From: Prevotella sp. UBA3776
Lineage (GTDB): Bacteria > Bacteroidota > Bacteroidia > Bacteroidales > Bacteroidaceae
DNA: 28,448 nucleotides
Assembly: GCA_002369515.1 (NCBI GenBank)
Contig: DFFM01000013.1
Location: forward strand, 20,766 to 49,213
Reading direction: 5' to 3'
Position 1 is the stretch's first letter. Every line of letters starts with the position of its first letter. A model generated the notes under the pieces. It ran no database searches, was not told where the DNA came from, and saw only the letters and a program-made list of their open reading frames with translations. Made by a program: the position numbers and the translations under genes. Positions 1 to 5,674 of this stretch are shown piece after piece.

Positions 1-298
1 CGCCAAACGACCAGTTGCCCAGCATTTCGAACATGGTGTGGTGGTAGGTGTCGTGGCCCACCTCCTCCAGGTCGTTGTGCTTGCCGCTCACGCGAAGGCA
101 CTTCTGCGTGTCGGCACGGCGGCGCGGTTCGGGGTCGCGTGTGCCCAGAATGATGTCTTTCCACTGGTTCATGCCGGCATTGGTGAACATCAGTGTGGGG
201 TCGTCTTTCACTACCATGGGTGCCGAGGGCACGATGGCATGTTGTTTTGATTCGAAGAATTTCTTGAACGAATTGCGGATTTCGTTGGCTGTCATCAT
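1..298 (-). CDS. alaS: Alanyl-tRNA synthetase, N-terminal fragment
   Basis: This is the first 99 codons of alanyl-tRNA synthetase, which charges tRNA-Ala in the cytoplasm; the rest lies beyond the left edge. The translation has the conserved class II aaRS N-terminus: the [12 protein letters not shown] start, [20 protein letters not shown], the [10 protein letters not shown] stretch, [17 protein letters not shown] and the [12 protein letters not shown] motif. Two adjacent ATGs (296-298 and 293-295) are possible starts; the first gives [10 protein letters not shown], as in other Bacteroidota. It diverges from the MerR-type gene and has its own promoter at 340-370. The product call is secure; only completeness is unknown. 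Confidence 0.97.
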   Translation of the reverse strand, partial: MMTANEIRNSFKKFFESKQHAIVPSAPMVVKDDPTLMFTNAGMNQWKDIILGTRDPEPRRRADTQKCLRVSGKHNDLEEVGHDTYHHTMFEMLGNWSFG

Positions 299-336
299 TA
301 TATTTTCAATTTATCGATAAATTTTTCAGAAAAGTT

Positions 337-367
337 TTGCAAAGATACTCAGTTTTCGCTATTTTTG
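337..367 (+). promoter_or_regulatory. Promoter of MerR-type gene (Bacteroidota type)
   Basis: A TTG -33 box (337-339) and a TATTTTTG -7 box (360-367, matching TAnnTTTG) are 20 bp apart. The start codon of the regulator is 20 bp beyond the -7 box, giving a short leader. Its -33 element abuts the -7 element of the divergent alaS promoter and vice versa. Confidence 0.75.
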
Positions 368-370
368 CAA
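340..370 (-). promoter_or_regulatory. alaS promoter (Bacteroidota type)
   Basis: Read on the minus strand there is a TATCTTTG -7 box (340-347, matching TAnnTTTG) and a TTG -33 box (368-370) separated by 20 bp. This is the normal spacing for the primary Bacteroidota sigma factor. The alaS start lies about 40 bp downstream. The site overlaps the opposite-facing merR promoter almost base for base. Confidence 0.75.
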
Positions 371-386
371 AAAAATAATCAGAAAT

Positions 387-734
387 ATGGCACTCAATAC
401 CAATAAAAACCTGAAGCTCTACTATTCCATCAAGGAAGTAGCCCAAATTTTCGACGTCAGCGAGAGTCTGCTGCGCTATTGGGAAACCGAGTTCCCGCAA
501 ATCAAGCCTAAGACGCTGAGCAACAAGGTGCGCCAGTACACCGACAAGGACATTGAGCAGATTCGCGTCATTTACAATTTGGTGAAGGTGCGCGGTTTCA
601 AGCTGGCCGCCGCCCGAAAGATGCTCAGCGAGAACAAGCGCGGTGCCGACAAGAGTGCCGAGGTGCTCAGCTCGCTCATCAATGTGCGCGACGAGCTGAA
701 GACGTTGAAGAAGCAGCTCGACGGCTTGGTTTAG
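387..734 (+). CDS. MerR-family HTH regulator
   Basis: This 115-residue protein is a short MerR-type DNA-binding regulator. Residues 12-80 form the winged helix domain: YSIKEVAQIFDVSESLLRYW is the HTH, followed by the wing and the RQYTDKDIEQIRVIYNLV helix typical of the family. The last 30 residues are charged and helical, consistent with a dimerisation coiled coil, and there is no effector domain, so any ligand is unknown. Homologues in Bacteroidota are commonly found beside alaS (recalled from the family, not checked here). It is divergent from alaS and shares its promoter region. The family call is firm; the regulon is not known. Confidence 0.93.
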   Translation: MALNTNKNLKLYYSIKEVAQIFDVSESLLRYWETEFPQIKPKTLSNKVRQYTDKDIEQIRVIYNLVKVRGFKLAAARKMLSENKRGADKSAEVLSSLINVRDELKTLKKQLDGLV

Positions 735-849
735 CATCCATCCAACGCCCGCCCTGCGAGAAGGCTGCGCCCATTCGGAAAAGCCCACAGCGCGGCAGTG
801 GAGTAGGGGGGAGACGACTCGCCAGGCTGGAGGTGTTCCTAGCCCGAGT

Positions 850-903
850 ACACAACGCACCACGCCCGTGGCAAAACATTGCCACGGGCGTGGTGCGTTG
901 TGT
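850..903. terminator. Long perfect hairpin downstream of MerR gene
   Basis: Bases 850-872 and 881-903 pair perfectly over 23 bp with an 8-nt loop. The stem is GC-rich (CGCACCACGCCCGTGGC core). There is no clear U-tract on either side, so a bidirectional terminator between the rightward MerR gene and the leftward barrel remnant is likely but not proven. A repeat-type element is the alternative. Confidence 0.6.
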
Positions 904-919
904 GGATTACCGATTTCTT

Positions 920-1150
920 TTAGTTGCCCAGACTGTAAAAATAGCCAACTGAGAGGAAGAAACCACGGTTGCAAATGTTCTCAGAGCCCTCTGTGTTCAC
1001 CTTGCTCAGGCCGAGGTGATAGCGAAGGTCAACGTAAAGACTGTTGTCCTTAAACTTTATAATATCGAACGAAGCGCCGATGGCAAAAATGTTCCTTTTT
1101 TTTCTGCCAAGGGCCAAAGCGGCGGTGAAATGATGCAGGCCTTCTCCGTT
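920..1150 (-). pseudogene. C-terminal remnant of an outer-membrane beta-barrel protein
   Basis: The minus strand carries about 75 open codons. They end in a pattern typical of small Bacteroidota outer-membrane barrels (OMP_b-brl type): alternating hydrophobic strands such as SLYVDLRYHLGLS, then a terminal strand FFLSVGYFYSLGN. The frame is closed upstream by a stop just after the serpin stop codon, and the only starts are internal (TTG at 1117), so signal peptide and earlier strands are missing. It looks like the tail of a decayed gene left 6 bp beyond the serpin. A very small intact protein is possible but less likely. Confidence 0.5.
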
Positions 1151-1155
1151 TCAAA

Positions 1156-2478
1156 CTATTCTTTGCCGGTGAATCTGCCCACGAAGAGGAGAACGCCCGA
1201 CGAACTTTCGCTGATGGTATAGACGAACGGACGGTTGGCATGGAACGTGGCCTTGGGTGGCACGACTGGGGCGGACATGGAAGTTGTCATCATTCCGACA
1301 ACGGTCACGGCGGCGGCTTCCGAGCCTTCCTCGTTCACTTTGATGGCTGCCTTCTGGCGAATCATGTTGATATATACACTGCGGTCGCACATGTTGGGGA
1401 TGTTCGCAAAGTCTGGGTCGAAAGCCTCTGTGATGCCCATCTGCTTCAGCACACCGTCGAGTTTGCCTGGCAGGGCGTCGGTGTCAGATTTGGTTTCGAA
1501 GCGTGGCAGTTTCAGGTCCACTTCGTAGGTGCGAGGCATGGCAAAGGCGGGGATGGATTGTGTTGTGCTGCTGTTCTTTTCGGCCAACAGGCTGGAAACC
1601 ACGTCGCCGATGGTTTTTTCCTCATGGGGCAGCAGGATGGTCATGGTCCAGTTGCCGTTGCCGTAGGGAATCTGCACCGCCGAGTAGATGTCGTTCTGGG
1701 CATAGAGAATCAGCACTTTCTGGTGCATCATGGGCAACTGGGTTTCGCCGTCGGGGGTGGTGAAAGTCTCGTTGCGGGTGTATTTTTCATCGAACTTCGA
1801 AGCCCAGTTGGCCTTGAAGTAGATGGCGTTGAGCAGATAGGACATCATGTTGGGATTGATGTCGTCCAGAATGGTGGGGATCATGCCGTGGCTCTTCTCG
1901 TTGCACCAGTCGTTGATGATGCCGAGCGTGGCGGGCGAGGCGAAGTCGTAGGATTCGGCTTTGGCTGCGTAGTAGTCGTGCATGTGCTGCTGGAATTGTG
2001 GCATCAGCGTGTATTCCTTGTTCACGAATATGGCGTTGGCAATGTCCAGCTGCACGGTGTTGTCAACCTTCGGCAGACCCTCGATGAGTTTCTTGCAATA
2101 GTTGTTCACGGCCTCAATGCCGCCACTGGTGAAGCCCAGCACGTTCTCCAGCTGTTCGCGGGTGGTGCCCTCGGCGGCGTCGTTGACCATGCCCAGCACG
2201 TAGGTGATGCTTAGCGGCGAATAGACAAAACTCTTGCCGCTTCGGTCGGTCTGATTGACCTTGTTGAGAAACCGCAGCGTAAAGAGGTTGTTGTTGTTGG
2301 CAAACATGCGCTGCTCGTTGGTGAGCTGAATGGGCTCCTGCGTGGGCAGCATGCTGACGGTGGCATGCGGTTCGTCCAAGGGGGTGTCTTCGTCGATGCC
2401 CGAAGACGATGAGCAGGCTGTCAGGGCGGCGCACCATGCCATGGCGGCCAGCCATTTAAGATGTTGTCTTGTTTTCAT
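1156..2478 (-). CDS. Serpin-family protease inhibitor, lipoprotein
   Basis: This 440-residue protein is a full-length serpin with an N-terminal lipoprotein signal (basic start, hydrophobic stretch, LTAC lipobox with Cys near residue 22), so it should be anchored in the envelope. Serpin landmarks are visible: NIFLTLRFLN-like helix B region, FVYSPLSITYVLGMVNDAAEG, the LNAIYFKANWASKF shutter strand, and the hinge EEGSEAAAVT at residues 383-392. Small residues at P12-P9 mark an inhibitory serpin. The reactive loop (about 393-407) contains MMTTSMSAP, so the scissile bond is probably after Thr or Met; its exact place cannot be fixed without alignment. It ends with the conserved NRPFVYTISESSSGVLLFVGRF strand region. 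The likely role is protection against host or competitor proteases. Confidence 0.95.
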   Translation of the reverse strand: MKTRQHLKWLAAMAWCAALTACSSSSGIDEDTPLDEPHATVSMLPTQEPIQLTNEQRMFANNNNLFTLRFLNKVNQTDRSGKSFVYSPLSITYVLGMVNDAAEGTTREQLENVLGFTSGGIEAVNNYCKKLIEGLPKVDNTVQLDIANAIFVNKEYTLMPQFQQHMHDYYAAKAESYDFASPATLGIINDWCNEKSHGMIPTILDDINPNMMSYLLNAIYFKANWASKFDEKYTRNETFTTPDGETQLPMMHQKVLILYAQNDIYSAVQIPYGNGNWTMTILLPHEEKTIGDVVSSLLAEKNSSTTQSIPAFAMPRTYEVDLKLPRFETKSDTDALPGKLDGVLKQMGITEAFDPDFANIPNMCDRSVYINMIRQKAAIKVNEEGSEAAAVTVVGMMTTSMSAPVVPPKATFHANRPFVYTISESSSGVLLFVGRFTGKE

Positions 2479-2556
2479 GATCCTATTGTTCTTGTTTGTT
2501 CAACGTAATTTTGTTTTTTGTCTCGTTTCTTTGCCCTTATAACTGTGTTTTCGGCA

Positions 2557-2613
2557 AATCTTGTAGGGCGAAGCGTTAAAAAAGCAAAAAACGCAGGCGG
2601 CTTTTACAAGATT
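2557..2613. repeat. Nested dyad upstream of the ECF sigma gene
   Basis: Bases 2557-2565 and 2605-2613 are a perfect 9-bp inverted repeat (AATCTTGTA / TACAAGATT). Inside it GCGTT (2573-2577) pairs with AACGC (2590-2594). It lies 48 bp before the sigma factor start in the region divergent from the serpin. It may be an operator or an RNA leader structure; no function can be assigned. Confidence 0.45.
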
Positions 2614-2660
2614 GTGGGCTTTTCTTTCTTATAATAGGTAGAAAAAAGAAACAACGGAAA

Positions 2661-3203
2661 ATGAGCAGACAACTCGTTGAGCGCATACGAAGTCATGACC
2701 AACGGGCGATGGGCGAACTCTACCAACGGTATGTAGGGTTGCTCTCGTCGGTGTGCTACCGCTATGTGCCGTCGGAAGATGACGTGAAGGATGTCTTGCA
2801 GAACAGTTTTGTCAACATCTTCTCGGCCATTCCCACCTTCACCTACCGCACCGACGAGCAGTTTGTGGGCTGGATGGTGAGGGTGGTGGTCAACGAGTCG
2901 CTCGACTTCCTGAGAGTGCGAAAGCGGTTGCTACTGACCGACCTGAGGGCTGTGGAAACGCAACTCGCCGACGACGAAGCGCCCGACACCGACCCCATTT
3001 CGGCTGACCAACTGCACAGGCTCATCAGCGAGTTGCCCGACGGCTGCCGAACGGTGCTCAACCTCTACGTGTTCGAAGGCTACTCGCACAAGCAGATTGC
3101 CGAACTGATGGGCATCAGGCCAACCACATCGGCCACGCAGCTGCGATACGCGAAGCATTTGTTGGCAAACAAAATAAAACAACTAATCAGCGAAAACTCA
3201 TGA
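2661..3203 (+). CDS. ECF-type RNA polymerase sigma factor
   Basis: This 180-residue protein is a group IV (extracytoplasmic function) sigma factor. Region 2 covers residues 5-80, with AMGELYQRYVGLLSSVCYRY, the DDVKDVLQNSFVNIF helix and a W/V-rich region 2.4. Region 4 covers about 115-172, with LPDGCRTVLNLYVFEGYSHK and the recognition HTH QIAELMGIRPTTSATQLRYAK. Such sigma factors are held by a membrane anti-sigma and released by an envelope signal. Its stop overlaps the start of the next gene (ATGA), so the two are translationally coupled. It directs RNA polymerase to target promoters; the targets are not visible here. Confidence 0.95.
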   Translation: MSRQLVERIRSHDQRAMGELYQRYVGLLSSVCYRYVPSEDDVKDVLQNSFVNIFSAIPTFTYRTDEQFVGWMVRVVVNESLDFLRVRKRLLLTDLRAVETQLADDEAPDTDPISADQLHRLISELPDGCRTVLNLYVFEGYSHKQIAELMGIRPTTSATQLRYAKHLLANKIKQLISENS

Positions 3204-4579
3204 AAGAAGACTGGGCAAACAAAATGAAACACAAGCTGGAGGGGCACCAGAAAAGTGCTCCCGAAGGGCTGTGGGAAGACATCTGCGAGCAGATGGGCTT
3301 CGACGCTGAGTTGGTTGGTGTTGATGCTGAGTTGGTTGGTGTTGACCGTAAGCTGGCGGATGCTGCCAAGGAGTCTGAGGGGCTCGGCAAGAAGCGGGTT
3401 CGTTCCATCGGCTTGTGGACAGCGGCTGCCGTGTTGCTGGCTCTAGTGGGATTCTTTGCTTTCTATCGGCTGGGCAGTAGCGTGGAAGAATCGAAAACTG
3501 CAGTGGGGAAAATGCCTGTCGTTGAAAGAAACGCTGTCGTTGAAAAGGATTCAGTCGTTGAAAAGAATTCTGATGTTGAAAGAAATGCTGTAGTCGAGCG
3601 GAATCAGCTTGCAGAGCGTGTTTCCGTAGAAAGCGGAGGAACCATCGGGAAAGGCTTGGCCAACCGGCCCGTGAAAAATGTCAGTGTAGCTGTCAATTCG
3701 GGGGAACTGTCTGAATCGGCCCCATCTGCTCCCTCCGCATCGGTAGCATCCGTACCTACAGAACCAACCTCGTCTAGTCCGTTTGAACTTGAAGCGGCCA
3801 ACCAAGTAGAACTTGCCGAACAGAAAACCTCTGAAGCTTCGGACACGGCTGATACAGAATCTCCTGCATCTGCCGAGTCCACCCCCGTTGTGCCAGTTTA
3901 CCACGATGTGCCCCTGTTGGGCAAGGAGCAGCCACGGCACAAGATGAAGAATGAGAGCAAATGGTCCGTTGGGCTGAATGCTTCGGGAGGACTGTTGGCG
4001 GCCAACAGCTCGGGCAATACCAGATACGACTATACGTATTATGACCCCATTGGCCAAAACTCTGCCCAGGAGAGTTATGATAAGTCGTGGAGTTCTGTGC
4101 AGGTGGTGGAGAAATACGTTTGGAAACACTCTGTTCCTATTCGCGCAGGCCTTAGCGTGGGCTACCAGTTGACGCCCCGCTTGTCGTTGCTCAGCGGCAT
4201 CAGCTACACCTGCTTGTATTCACGTATGGAATTCCAGCCCGGAACATGGTCTGGCAACCGCAAAACCACTGAGCAGTGGCTGAACTATTTGGGCATTCCC
4301 CTGGGTTTGGGCTATCAAGTGCTGGGCGACGGCCACCGCTACCGCCTTTATGTCTCTGGCAACGTGCTGGCCGAGAAGAATCTCAGCAAGAGCCCTTGGC
4401 AGCTGTCGGTGAATGCGGGCGTGGGTGCCGAATACATTCTGTCGCGGCTGATAGGCGTTTATCTGGAACCCTCGTTGGGCTACTATTTCGACGACGGCAG
4501 TTCGCTGGAGCATTATTACAAAAAACATCCGCTCGCCCCCTCCATAGAGTTTGGCGTGCGGATGCATGTTGGTGAGTAA
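3200..4579 (+). CDS. Anti-sigma / outer-membrane barrel protein spanning both membranes
   Basis: The 459-residue product has no cleavable signal. Residues 1-66 are a charged cytoplasmic segment, starting with a helix (MKEDWANKMKHKLEGHQ), as in small anti-sigma domains. Residues 69-90 form one hydrophobic helix. Residues 93-252 are a long Ser/Ala/Glu-rich spacer containing hexapeptide repeats. Residues 254-459 show alternating strands ending in a typical barrel, of the OMP_b-brl/PorT type. Known family: Bacteroidota have dual-membrane-spanning anti-sigma factors (Dma, described in B. thetaiotaomicron) that join an anti-sigma domain to an outer-membrane barrel and are encoded after an ECF sigma gene. 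This architecture and the ATGA overlap with the sigma gene fit well. It would hold the sigma at the inner membrane and sense outer-membrane state. The signal is unknown. Confidence 0.85.
   Translation: MKEDWANKMKHKLEGHQKSAPEGLWEDICEQMGFDAELVGVDAELVGVDRKLADAAKESEGLGKKRVRSIGLWTAAAVLLALVGFFAFYRLGSSVEESKTAVGKMPVVERNAVVEKDSVVEKNSDVERNAVVERNQLAERVSVESGGTIGKGLANRPVKNVSVAVNSGELSESAPSAPSASVASVPTEPTSSSPFELEAANQVELAEQKTSEASDTADTESPASAESTPVVPVYHDVPLLGKEQPRHKMKNESKWSVGLNASGGLLAANSSGNTRYDYTYYDPIGQNSAQESYDKSWSSVQVVEKYVWKHSVPIRAGLSVGYQLTPRLSLLSGISYTCLYSRMEFQPGTWSGNRKTTEQWLNYLGIPLGLGYQVLGDGHRYRLYVSGNVLAEKNLSKSPWQLSVNAGVGAEYILSRLIGVYLEPSLGYYFDDGSSLEHYYKKHPLAPSIEFGVRMHVGE
3302..3343 (+). repeat. 21-bp tandem duplication in the anti-sigma gene
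   Basis: Two 21-bp units (3302-3322, 3323-3343) differ at one base and encode DAELVGV twice in the cytoplasmic segment. It looks like a recent in-frame slippage duplication between the N-terminal helix and the membrane helix. Confidence 0.9.
3518..3625 (+). repeat. 18-bp tandem repeats encoding hexapeptides
   Basis: Six consecutive 18-bp units encode VVERNA, VVEKDS, VVEKNS, DVERNA, VVERNQ and a degenerate LAERVS. They lie just after the membrane helix, in the periplasmic spacer. The units are multiples of three, so copy number can change without loss of frame and would alter the reach of the spacer. Confidence 0.9.
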
Positions 4580-4602
4580 TCAGAGTAGCAATAAGGCTCA
4601 TG

Positions 4603-4624
4603 TGGGCTCATAAGCCCATCTTTT
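4603..4624 (+). terminator. Intrinsic terminator of the sigma/anti-sigma operon
   Basis: TGGGCT (4603-4608) pairs with AGCCCA (4613-4618) across a CATA loop, followed by TCTTTT. It starts 24 bp after the anti-sigma stop and immediately before the convergent pectinesterase end. Confidence 0.65.
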
Positions 4625-4625
4625 C

Positions 4626-5651
4626 CTACCACTTGTCGTGCCAGTCGTTGTCGCCGCCGAAAACGGTCGCGGGGGTGATGGCCGTGGCTTCTTTTTTGCT
4701 GAGTTGACGACTCCACTTCACCCGTGACTTGGCGTTGGCACCTGCGCCGCTGTTGTTGTATTCAGAATAGCGGGCGGTCTTCTCGTTTTCAGGCTTTTTC
4801 CAGTTTTCCCATCCGTCGGCCAGGATGTGGTTGCCCAGTTGGCAGTTCATGAACAGCGTGTAGGCGTATGGGCGCCATGGACGGCCCAGAAAAACTTTGT
4901 CGATGCCTTCGGCGGCAGTCAATGTGCAGCGGTCGAACACGTAGCCGTAGGTCACGTTGGCAGGTGTCGAGGCGGCCGTGACGTATGAGTTGGCCTTGCT
5001 ATGGATGGTACACTGTTCGAACCATGCTGTAGAGGGGCCGAAAATGAAGTCGGTGGTGCCTTCAATGTAGCAGTTGAGAAACAGCACCCTCGTGTTGGCC
5101 ACCCCTGTATAGACGGTGTCCTGGTTGCCCAGCAGTCGGCAGTTGACAAATTGCAGATGGTCGCCTTCTGTGTGCAGTGCTACGGCTTGTCCCAGTTTTG
5201 CGGCATTGTTCTCGATGGTGATGTTGCGGAAAGTGATGTAGCTGCCCTGCACCTTGACGGTGTAGGTGCGGAAGGTGCCCATGGGCTGGGTGGTGAGTGT
5301 GGGCTGGTTGGTGTTCAGCGCGTTGGGCTCGCCTCCAACCTTCGGAATGAGGATGTTGGCGTGGTCGTCCCAGGTGATGATGGTTGTCTTGGCGTCTTCG
5401 CCCAGAATCTCGATGTGGGTGAGCCACGAAGGAATCTCGAGCTTCTCCTTGTAAACGCCCTGCTTGACGAATATCACCTTGTGATACTCCATGAAGGCAC
5501 GGCACACTTCGACGGCTTCGGCCACGGTGCGGAACTGGCCTGTGCCATCGCGGGCCACCACGAGCGTGTCGGGGTTGTCGTATTTGTTGGCTGCCAAGGC
5601 TGGGGCTAGTGAAAACAGCCCGATGAGTAGTGTTGCAAGTAGTCTGTTCAT
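4626..5651 (-). CDS. Pectinesterase (CE8), secreted
   Basis: The 341-residue product removes methyl esters from homogalacturonan, making it accessible to pectinases. It has a signal peptide (about residues 1-20, ending PALA) and a single right-handed beta-helix CE8 domain. Family catalytic motifs are all present: GQAVALH with Q155, QDTVY with Q177 and D178, DFIFG with D201 (nucleophile) and LGRPWR with R257 and W259. The start ATG gives a clean signal peptide and lies 23 bp downstream of the rel stop on the same strand, with no visible terminator or promoter between, so it may be read from the rel transcript. Pairing a pectin enzyme with a stringent-response gene is odd. A GH28 enzyme lies about 9 kb away. 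Confidence 0.95.
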   Translation of the reverse strand: MNRLLATLLIGLFSLAPALAANKYDNPDTLVVARDGTGQFRTVAEAVEVCRAFMEYHKVIFVKQGVYKEKLEIPSWLTHIEILGEDAKTTIITWDDHANILIPKVGGEPNALNTNQPTLTTQPMGTFRTYTVKVQGSYITFRNITIENNAAKLGQAVALHTEGDHLQFVNCRLLGNQDTVYTGVANTRVLFLNCYIEGTTDFIFGPSTAWFEQCTIHSKANSYVTAASTPANVTYGYVFDRCTLTAAEGIDKVFLGRPWRPYAYTLFMNCQLGNHILADGWENWKKPENEKTARYSEYNNSGAGANAKSRVKWSRQLSKKEATAITPATVFGGDNDWHDKW

Positions 5652-5674
5652 GTTTGTTTTTGTTGTTTGTGGGA

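Larger units (their letters stand above)
335..372. repeat. Inverted repeat spanning the divergent promoters
   Basis: The left arm (335-347) and right arm (360-372) are inverted copies matching at 12 of 13 positions, with a 12-bp centre. Each arm contains the -33 box of one promoter and the -7 box of the other, so the dyad is built from the promoters themselves. It could also be an operator for the MerR-type protein, which is an inference. Confidence 0.7.

Noticed and set aside
306..974. 222-codon minus-strand frame opposite the MerR gene
   Set aside because: It is the shadow of the MerR gene and runs through the hairpin; its Leu/Arg/Ala-rich translation has no family pattern.
2506..2513. TAATTTTG box as promoter of the sigma operon
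   Set aside because: It matches the -7 pattern but is about 150 bp from the start and its nearest TTG is only 17 bp upstream, in a T-rich region where chance matches are common.
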